A DNA stretch of 7,179 nt from Gemmatimonadota bacterium (lineage in GTDB: Bacteria; Latescibacterota; UBA2968; UBA8231), in assembly GCA_009845645.1 (NCBI GenBank), contig VXZF01000413.1, forward strand, positions 1-7,179, read 5' to 3'. The translations under genes and the position numbers were made by a program. Below the pieces are notes generated by a model. It made no database searches. It worked only from the letters and a program-made list of their open reading frames with translations, and was not told where the DNA came from. Every line of letters begins with the position of its first letter. Positions within the stretch are counted from its first letter, which is position 1. Shown here one piece after another: positions 1 through 5,320 of this stretch.

Positions 1-23
1 TTCAAGCAAGAGAAACGACTCCC

Positions 24-809
24 ATGACCTTAAAAATCACCGACGACGTATTCTTAGATCAGGCCGGTCGCCCGCGCCGGATCCGCGGCGTCACCGTCAA
101 CAGCGCCTCGCCCCTGCTCGTCTCGCTGGCGGCGCAGGTTGGTTTTGAAGCGGTGTGGATCGAAAGCGAACACGGCCCGGTCGGCTTTGAGCGGGCCGAG
201 ACCTTGTGCTTGGCCGCGGAAGCTGGCGGCATTTTCCCGCTCATTCGCCTGCCCGATGGCGAACGCCACCACGTGCTGCGGGCACTCGAAATCGGAGCGC
301 GGATCATTCTCGTCCCCATGGTAGATGCTGCGGCCTACGCGCGCCGCATCGTCGAGGTGGGTAAGTACCCACCGTTGGGTCGGCGCGGCTTCAACGTGCG
401 CACGCGCGGCATGGGTTTTGGCATGGAAGACTTGCACGACGTTCTAGCCCGTGCCAATGCGCGCACCCACCTTTTTGTCCAGATCGAGACCGTGGAGGCC
501 GTGGCGAATGTCGATGAGATACTCGCCGTGGAGGGCCTCTCTGGGATCTTCATGGGGCCAGGGGACCTAGCGGTTGATATGGGATGCACTGGCCAGATGG
601 GCGACCCAAAGCTGCGCGAGGCCGTGCTCTCGTGCTTGGCCAAGGCGCGGGCCGCCGGCAAGTTGAGCGGCATCTTCACCTTGCCGGGGCCACTGCTTAC
701 GGCCGCGATGGACGCGGGCTGCGACTTGGTAATCTGCGGCGGGGACGTGATGAATCTGGGCACGGCCTGGAGCGAATTGCTGTGTCAGATCCCGGCCGAG
801 CGCGGGTGA
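24..809 (+). CDS. HpcH/HpaI-family aldolase (class II, metal-dependent)
   Basis: A 261-residue protein, the usual length for the HpcH/HpaI aldolase/citrate lyase family. Members are cytoplasmic TIM barrels that use a divalent metal to make or break carbon-carbon bonds between pyruvate-type (2-oxo acid) enolates and aldehydes. Visible active-site elements: SEHGP with the catalytic-type His50, LIRLP with Arg75, QIET with metal-ligand Glu155, and GPGDL with metal-ligand Asp181. The His-Arg spacing (25) and Glu-Asp spacing (26) match E. coli HpaI (H45/R70, E149/D175) as I recall it. The YPPLGRRGF segment at about 115-123 is also typical. The ATG at 24 follows a weak purine-rich stretch (8-15); the family N-terminus fits this start. 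The gene converges on the transaldolase-like gene with an 8-bp gap, and any promoter lies left of the window. Family assignment is secure; the substrate (e.g. a 2-keto-3-deoxy sugar acid or hydroxy-keto acid) is not identifiable. Confidence 0.93.
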   Translation: MTLKITDDVFLDQAGRPRRIRGVTVNSASPLLVSLAAQVGFEAVWIESEHGPVGFERAETLCLAAEAGGIFPLIRLPDGERHHVLRALEIGARIILVPMVDAAAYARRIVEVGKYPPLGRRGFNVRTRGMGFGMEDLHDVLARANARTHLFVQIETVEAVANVDEILAVEGLSGIFMGPGDLAVDMGCTGQMGDPKLREAVLSCLAKARAAGKLSGIFTLPGPLLTAAMDAGCDLVICGGDVMNLGTAWSELLCQIPAERG

Positions 810-817
810 GGGCGCGG

Positions 818-1549
818 TCAATCGGAGCGCACTGGCACGCCCTCCAACAATCCACTCTGGTGCATGTCGACCCACTCGTCCATAAAAGTCTTGTTCCACT
901 GCGCGGTCAGCGGGTGGTCCATCATGTCGCGGTACACCGTCCACATGGTGACGAGTTCGTCGGCCCCGTCGCGGAAGGCGGCATGAGCGGTCTCTACCGA
1001 GCGGATGAGGGCGGCCATAATGAAGGGACGCTGCCCCCAGCCGCTGAACACCTGCGCGCATTCGCGGATCAGCTTGGTCGGGTCGCCGCCCACTTCCTTG
1101 ACCGGTTCGCAAAAAGGCAGGATGTGGTTAGCTCCGGCTTGGGCGACGGCCACAGCTTGCGTCAGCGAGAACACCGTGGTGCAGAAGGTCTCGACGCCGC
1201 GATCCTTGAGGATGCTAAATGCCTTGAGTCCGTTGACGTTGCAGGGGATCTTGAGGATGATCTGTTCCGACATGCTGGTAAAAACTTGCCCGACTTCTAA
1301 CAGCTCTTCAACGGAATGGCCGTCGATTTCCATCACTATGGGCTTGTCGGTGAGCTTGAGGTATTGCTCTATCAGGCTGATGACCGAGCCGTATTGTTTG
1401 GCGTATTGGTTGAGCACCACCGTGTTGGTGACGATTCCGGCGATCCCGAGGGGCATCCACTCCTTGAGCTCGTCGGGCGAGCCAGCTAGCCAGATGGTTG
1501 GGCCGCGGCCTTGGGCTCGGGCGGTGGGAACAGGTCCATTTGCTGCCAT
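818..1549 (-). CDS. Transaldolase / fructose-6-phosphate aldolase-like protein
   Basis: A 243-residue protein resembling the small transaldolase (FSA/TalC/MipB) family: cytoplasmic TIM-barrel class I aldolases that act through a lysine Schiff base and are usually about 215-220 residues. Seen here: IVTNTVV with Asn42, matching the family TTNPS strand; IILKIPCN with the expected Schiff-base Lys100; and the following GLKAFSILKDRGVET and TTVFSLTQA segments in family order. Differences: the first strand reads WLAGSP, where FSA has YLDTSD, so the catalytic Asp (D6 in FSA, D17 in TalB) appears to be Ala22. Glu74 and Phe146 occupy positions where FSA has Gln59 and Tyr131, a more transaldolase-like pattern. 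The protein is about 20 residues longer than FSA, mostly at its N-terminus. The ATG at 1549 is supported by AGGAGA (1556-1561) 6 nt upstream. It diverges from the LLM gene. Family membership is well supported; the reaction is uncertain and may differ from classical transaldolase. Confidence 0.86.
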   Translation of the reverse strand: MAANGPVPTARAQGRGPTIWLAGSPDELKEWMPLGIAGIVTNTVVLNQYAKQYGSVISLIEQYLKLTDKPIVMEIDGHSVEELLEVGQVFTSMSEQIILKIPCNVNGLKAFSILKDRGVETFCTTVFSLTQAVAVAQAGANHILPFCEPVKEVGGDPTKLIRECAQVFSGWGQRPFIMAALIRSVETAHAAFRDGADELVTMWTVYRDMMDHPLTAQWNKTFMDEWVDMHQSGLLEGVPVRSD

Positions 1550-1645
1550 AATAGGTCTCCTGTGGTTTTACAATGGGCGTTGACAGGTGGGCCAATATAG
1601 AAAAAACGCACTGCGAAAGCGAGTAGGTGAACGAGAGGAGAGTCC
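1550..1645. promoter_or_regulatory. Divergent intergenic region between transaldolase-like and LLM genes
   Basis: This 96-bp gap separates two divergently transcribed genes and must hold both 5' leaders; it is more AT-rich in its middle (about 1591-1607) than the genes. On the minus strand, TATATT (1599-1594) is a plausible -10 box that would give a leader of roughly 40 nt, but no good -35 box lies at the right distance. On the plus strand a perfect TTGACA (1580-1585) has no -10 at 16-18 bp. Ribosome binding sites flank both ends: AGGAGA at 1556-1561 (minus strand) and AGAGGAG at 1634-1640 (plus strand). I see no convincing operator palindrome. The regulatory role is inferred from geometry; the individual boxes are weak. 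Confidence 0.4.
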
Positions 1646-2824
1646 GTGAAATTCGACTACTTTTACGGCGGGCACGTCGCCATGGACGATTTGGGATTTG
1701 CCGGCCGGCCAGTGGACGAGCGGATCGAGGCGGACGAGCACCTCGCCTCGGTCTTTGCCGAAGCCCGCGCCATGGCGGAGTTGATGGACGCGGCCGGCTA
1801 CGACACCCTGTGGTTGGCTGAACACCACTTTCAGCGCGAGGGCTACGGCGGCATCCCCAATATCCCGATGCTGGCCGTCTATCTGGCCCAGCACACGCAA
1901 CGGCTCCACTTGGGCAGCATGTTCAACACCGTGCCGACGTGGCACCCGCTGCGGCTGGCCGAGGACTTTGCCCTCGCCGATATCCTCACCGAGGGCCGCT
2001 TCCGCTTTGGCATTGGCCGCGGCTACATCGGTCGAGAGTTGGCCACGTTGGGCGCGCCGCTTGAAGGCGACCCGGCTAACCGCGCTCTCTTTGAGGAGCA
2101 AGTCGAGATCCTCTTCAAGGCGTGGAACGAGCCGTCGTTTGCCCATTGCGGCCCGCACTACGAGCTGCCGGCTAAGGTCGCGCATCGCCGAGGTACGCTC
2201 GAGGAAATCACCTTAGTGCCGCGGCCGCGCAACCGGCCGGTCGAGTGCTGGCAGCCCATCTTCAGCGCCAATCCGCGCGGCATTGCGTTTATGATTAAGC
2301 ACGGGATCAAGGGCGTGGTGCCCGGTGGTGGGAGGGCGATGGAAATCGCCGCGCGCTGGCGCGATGAGTTGGCCCGTGCGGGCCGCGACGCCGAGATGTC
2401 CGTCGCCAGCATTGGCGACGCATTGGGCGCGGGGTTGGCCTTGGTGCTACAAGTCCACTTGGCCGACACCCAAGAGCAGGCGATCCGCGAGGCTGGGGTT
2501 TGGTTTGAGGAACAGCTCAAGGTACTGGCCCCTTTGGGCCGGATGCCGGCGCTGACTGAGGCGCAAATCGCGGCCACATACGACGGGGCGGCAGCGGCGC
2601 AGGCTGGTTTGCCGACGGTGCATGACTTGGTGCGCGAGGGCGCTTGGCTCTGCGGACCGCCCGAACACGTGGCCGCACGGCTCGCCGAAATCCAAGCGCA
2701 ACTGCCCGGCCTAGAGCGCGTTACTATTGGCGCTGGGGCGCTGGGCATCCCACCGGAGGCGATCCGGCAAACCATTGAGTGGTTTGGCCGCGACGTGTTG
2801 CCACAATTCGAGGAGGCATCGTGA
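1646..2824 (+). CDS. LLM-class (luciferase-like) flavin-dependent oxidoreductase
   Basis: A 392-residue protein of the bacterial luciferase-like monooxygenase superfamily: cytoplasmic TIM-barrel enzymes that use reduced FMN or F420 to oxygenate or oxidise small organic substrates. Evidence in order: N-terminal strand KFDYFYGG; YDTLWLAEHHF (about 52-62), the diagnostic family motif; QRLHLGSMFNTVPTWHPLRLAED (about 85-107) in which TWHPLRLAED is typical; and LTEGRFRFGIGRGY (about 114-127), the conserved flavin-site segment. The C-terminal region carries the family-typical pattern of a G-P-P-E-H segment followed by a helix (about 336-350) and GLERVTIGAG. Length is normal or slightly long. The GTG start at 1646 has AGAGGAG (1634-1640) 5 nt upstream. 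The stop overlaps the GTG of the next gene by 4 bp, so the two are almost certainly co-transcribed and translationally coupled, suggesting related substrates. The cofactor (FMN versus F420) and substrate cannot be decided here. Confidence 0.92.
   Translation: MKFDYFYGGHVAMDDLGFAGRPVDERIEADEHLASVFAEARAMAELMDAAGYDTLWLAEHHFQREGYGGIPNIPMLAVYLAQHTQRLHLGSMFNTVPTWHPLRLAEDFALADILTEGRFRFGIGRGYIGRELATLGAPLEGDPANRALFEEQVEILFKAWNEPSFAHCGPHYELPAKVAHRRGTLEEITLVPRPRNRPVECWQPIFSANPRGIAFMIKHGIKGVVPGGGRAMEIAARWRDELARAGRDAEMSVASIGDALGAGLALVLQVHLADTQEQAIREAGVWFEEQLKVLAPLGRMPALTEAQIAATYDGAAAAQAGLPTVHDLVREGAWLCGPPEHVAARLAEIQAQLPGLERVTIGAGALGIPPEAIRQTIEWFGRDVLPQFEEAS
2810..2824 (+). promoter_or_regulatory. Ribosome binding site and GTGA start/stop overlap
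   Basis: GAGGAGG at 2810-2816 sits 4 nt before the GTG at 2821, inside the last codons of the LLM gene. The GTG shares bases with the LLM stop codon (GTGA, 2821-2824). This decides the start of the downstream aldolase: an in-frame ATG at 2779 would force a 46-bp overlap and add 14 residues not expected in the family, whereas the GTG gives an N-terminus (MKTNQTKAALLGG) suited to the first strand of the barrel. Confidence 0.8.
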
Positions 2825-3990
2825 AAACCAACCAGACCAAGGCCGCCCTGCTCGGAGGGGCGACTGTGGAGATAGTCGAAATCAACCGGATTTTCGACCC
2901 GGTCGTAGTCGAGCTAGCGGCGCAAGCGGGCTTTGGCTGCGTCTGGATCGACATGGAGCATTCCCATCTCGGGCTAGACGGGCTGTCGCAGCTAATTTTG
3001 GCGGCGCGGGCCACGGGAGTCGATACAGTGGTCCGCATCCCCAAGGGGCCGTACAATCAAGTGATTAAGCCGCTGGAGTTAGGGGCCGGGGGATTGGTTT
3101 GGCCTCACTGCAAGAGCGCGGACGAAGCGCGGTCCTTTGTGCAGATGGCCAAGTTCCGGCCGCTGGGCTTGCGCGGCTTGGGTTGTGGCCGGGATTCACA
3201 GTACGGTACGCTGGATCCCACTGAGTACATGGGCAGAGCCGATGCCGAGACTATACTGGGCGTGATGATTGAAGACGCCGAGGGCGTGGAAGAAGTGGAA
3301 GCGATTGCCGCAATCGAAGGCATCGACTTGCTCTTTGTGGGGCCGAGCGACTTGGCGCACAGCTACGGCGTCGAGCGCGAAGGCGTCCCCCACATAGACC
3401 ACGAGCGCGTACTGGCGGCCTTTGACCGCGTGGGGGCAGCTTGCGCGGCCAACGGCAAGGCCATGGGTACGGCCGTCGGCCCGGGTGAGTCTATGCGCCG
3501 CGTGGTTGCCAAAGGCACGCGCTGGCTCAATTGCTGCCACGACATGTCGGCTCTCACCAGCGGCTTGCGCAGCGCGCGGCAAGCGACCATTGGGGCGAAG
3601 CAACGCACGATCACCCAGCAGTTGTTGGACTTGTATCACAGGGGAGAGCTGGACCTCGACGACATATCCGGCACAGCAAAGCGGCACGACTTTAGCCGGA
3701 GCATGGTCAATCACTTGGCCAGCTTTGTCCAGCACAAGGCAAAGTGCGTCGAAGCCTTGCCCGAGGCAGCTCCGTTAGTCGAGCGCATGGAGCAGGCTCT
3801 CGTGGATGGACGGCGGGGCTTGGCGTTGACCGATGCCTATTACGTCTGCTTGGCGGTGCAAAGCCTGCCCAAAGAGCGTTGGCTAGAAGTGCTGCAAGCG
3901 ACGTTTGATCGTTGGGAGCACGCCGACCAAGGTTCTTTTAAGACGTTCTTTGACGAGGTTAAAGAACGGCTGCAGGCCGAACAGGGATAG
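2821..3990 (+). CDS. HpcH/HpaI aldolase with novel C-terminal helical extension
   Basis: A 389-residue protein counted from the GTG. Residues 1 to about 255 are an HpcH/HpaI aldolase barrel (metal-dependent 2-oxo-acid aldol chemistry, cytoplasmic): VWIDMEHSH with His47, VVRIP with Arg72, MIEDAEG with Glu151, and FVGPSDLAH with Asp177. His-Arg spacing (25) and Glu-Asp spacing (26) equal those of the other aldolase in this window, so catalysis looks intact. Substrate-facing segments differ from it: LRGLGCGRDSQYG follows the RPLGLRG motif, and HSYGVEREGVPHIDH follows the Asp ligand. Residues about 258-389 form an extra, charged, predicted mainly helical region with many Glu, Lys, Arg and Leu residues; normal family proteins end near residue 255. 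I do not recognise this extension. The reading frame is continuous with no sign of frameshift, so it appears to be a true fusion or a subfamily-specific domain. The gene is coupled to the LLM gene by a 4-bp overlap and converges on the Gfo/Idh/MocA gene with a 21-bp gap. Confidence 0.9.
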   Translation: MKTNQTKAALLGGATVEIVEINRIFDPVVVELAAQAGFGCVWIDMEHSHLGLDGLSQLILAARATGVDTVVRIPKGPYNQVIKPLELGAGGLVWPHCKSADEARSFVQMAKFRPLGLRGLGCGRDSQYGTLDPTEYMGRADAETILGVMIEDAEGVEEVEAIAAIEGIDLLFVGPSDLAHSYGVEREGVPHIDHERVLAAFDRVGAACAANGKAMGTAVGPGESMRRVVAKGTRWLNCCHDMSALTSGLRSARQATIGAKQRTITQQLLDLYHRGELDLDDISGTAKRHDFSRSMVNHLASFVQHKAKCVEALPEAAPLVERMEQALVDGRRGLALTDAYYVCLAVQSLPKERWLEVLQATFDRWEHADQGSFKTFFDEVKERLQAEQG

Positions 3991-4011
3991 TACCAACCCC
4001 TTGCCCTCCTG

Positions 4012-5244
4012 TTAGTCGATGCCCAGTGCCGCGTCGATTTCGGCTTGGTACTCATAGACGGCTCCGCTTTCTACCTCGCTGAGCTGTACCGTCCGACCCA
4101 GCCGGCTCGACTCGAAAATCGCGTACACCGCGGCCACGTCTTTTAGGCCCTCCATTCCATCCACTTCGATTTCCCGCCCGTTGAGAATGGCCTCGGCCAG
4201 TTCAAAGTACTCTAGCGCCAACAGTTTCCAGTCGATGTCTTGGTCGGAGACTCGCTCGGGGAAAAAGTGCTCTGCTAGTGGCTCTAGGGCGAACGCTTCT
4301 GTGTTAGCCACGAGCGCGGCGTGGTCCAGCGTTGTGCCGTCGGCCCGTTGCAAGCACGCCCTAGCGCCGCGCGTGCCAAACCCCTGCATCACCCCTTCGG
4401 ACCCGAAGATAACCTCGCCGCCGCAAGAGCCGTAGCCTCCTAGGCCCACCACCCAATTGACCGCAAGGCCGCTCTCCATCCTAAACATCGCCATAGAAGT
4501 GTCTTCGGCCGTGGCGTGAACTTGCTGCTCCATCTCGGCGAAGCGGGTTTGGTAAAACTCATAGGGCGAGTTGATGTCCTTGGCCTTGTGGCGCACGGGC
4601 GAGGCTAACTCGACGGTCCCGTAGGCTTCCTTGATGTCCCCGAGTTGGTAGCGGATCATGTCGGTGAAATGGACGCCTAGATCCAACAGCAGTCCGCCCC
4701 GATCCTTCATGTGTCGCCAAGGCGTGATGAACACTTCGCGATGCGGGGCCAGCGAGTGGAAGATCGCCATGTAGGGGCGGCCAATGGCCCCTTGCTCCAG
4801 CAGGTGATGCACCAGCCGCGCCGAGGGATCGCGGCGGAAATTTTCCGCCACCGACAGGATGCGCTGGTTGCGCTCGGCGGCCTCGATCATCTGCTGGCAG
4901 CCCTTGACGGTAATGGCCATGGGCTTTTCCACCATTACGTGCAACCCCAGATCGAGCGCTTGGCAGACCACGGCGTGATGCACCGACGGGTCCACCACGA
5001 CATCCACGGCCATTAAGTCGGCGACTTCGCGGTGCATGATTTCGAGGTCGGTGAACACAGCGGGCCGCTGGTCCACGAGTTTTTCGGCTTCTGTGGCCGC
5101 TAGCTCGGCGTTGTCGCGCCGGATGTCGCATACGGCGACCAACTCTACATTGTCAAACGGGGTTTTGGCGAGTTCACCTAGGCCGTATAGATGCCGCGTT
5201 CCCATGCCCCCGCAGCCGACCAATGCCAGTCTTATTTTGTCCAA
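4012..5244 (-). CDS. Gfo/Idh/MocA-family oxidoreductase
   Basis: A 410-residue NAD(P)-dependent oxidoreductase of the glucose-fructose oxidoreductase/inositol dehydrogenase/MocA family, which oxidise or reduce sugars, polyols or sugar derivatives in the cytoplasm. N-terminal Rossmann domain: KIRLALVGCGGMGTRH with the GxGGxG-type dinucleotide loop (residues 10-15), Asp40 ending the second strand, and VEKPMA (105-110), the signature EKP with its lysine Lys107. C-terminal alpha/beta domain: GGLLLDLGVHFTDMIRY (183-199) carries the family D-x-G-x-H motif, Asp188 and His192. Length is slightly long (typical 330-400). The start is a TTG at 5244: AAGGAGG (5256-5250) lies 5 nt upstream, and the first strand follows at once. 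A longer open frame reaches 5391 but would overlap the upstream membrane-protein gene and add 49 residues of low-quality sequence. It lies downstream of that gene on the same strand with a 76-bp gap, so co-transcription is plausible. Substrate unknown. Confidence 0.92.
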   Translation of the reverse strand: MDKIRLALVGCGGMGTRHLYGLGELAKTPFDNVELVAVCDIRRDNAELAATEAEKLVDQRPAVFTDLEIMHREVADLMAVDVVVDPSVHHAVVCQALDLGLHVMVEKPMAITVKGCQQMIEAAERNQRILSVAENFRRDPSARLVHHLLEQGAIGRPYMAIFHSLAPHREVFITPWRHMKDRGGLLLDLGVHFTDMIRYQLGDIKEAYGTVELASPVRHKAKDINSPYEFYQTRFAEMEQQVHATAEDTSMAMFRMESGLAVNWVVGLGGYGSCGGEVIFGSEGVMQGFGTRGARACLQRADGTTLDHAALVANTEAFALEPLAEHFFPERVSDQDIDWKLLALEYFELAEAILNGREIEVDGMEGLKDVAAVYAIFESSRLGRTVQLSEVESGAVYEYQAEIDAALGID

Positions 5245-5260
5245 AGCCGCCTCCTTTTTT
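5245..5260 (-). promoter_or_regulatory. Strong Shine-Dalgarno selecting a TTG start
   Basis: Reading the minus strand, a run of A residues leads into AAGGAGG (5256-5250), then 5 nt, then TTG at 5244. No ATG or GTG occurs in frame between here and the first Rossmann strand, so this strong site is the best evidence for the rare TTG initiation codon of the Gfo/Idh/MocA gene. Confidence 0.75.
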
Positions 5261-5293
5261 AAATGGACGAACAAATAAATGTTGAGACTAGCG

Positions 5294-5317
5294 GCGAGCA
5301 ACCCGATTGCCCATCGC
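5294..5317 (-). other. Imperfect stem-loop after the membrane-protein stop codon
   Basis: GCGAGCAA (5294-5301) pairs with TTGC (5307-5310) and, after a 3-nt bulge (5311-5313), with TCGC (5314-5317), around a 5-nt loop CCCGA. In the minus-strand transcript it begins 3 nt after the TGA of the DUF6785 gene (5321-5323). No immediate U-tract follows; the AT-rich stretch (about 5262-5282) comes a little later. It may be an intercistronic processing or attenuation hairpin between the two minus-strand genes, or chance in GC-rich sequence. Confidence 0.3.
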
Positions 5318-5320
5318 TTC

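Noticed and set aside
567..1300. Long open frames opposite or out of frame with the first aldolase and the transaldolase-like gene (567-1112 minus, 584-1300 plus)
   Set aside because: Both overlap well-supported genes, have Arg/Gly/His-rich composition typical of shadow frames in GC-rich DNA, and show no family motif.
1580..1601. Plus-strand TTGACA (1580-1585) with TATAGA (1596-1601) as a promoter for the LLM gene
   Set aside because: The spacer is only 10 bp, far short of the 16-18 bp needed, so the pair cannot be a standard sigma-70 promoter.
2779..2820. Alternative upstream ATG start for the extended aldolase
   Set aside because: It would overlap the LLM gene by 46 bp and add 14 unneeded residues, while GTG at 2821 has a strong ribosome binding site and a classic 4-bp overlap.
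3196..3735. Antisense open frame within the extended aldolase (minus strand)
   Set aside because: It is fully inside a gene with intact catalytic motifs, has no recognisable domain and no supporting ribosome binding site.
3980..4013. Inverted repeat AACAGG / CCTGTT spanning the two convergent stop codons as a bidirectional terminator
   Set aside because: The stem is only 6 bp with a 22-nt loop and no T-tract on either side; too weak to call.
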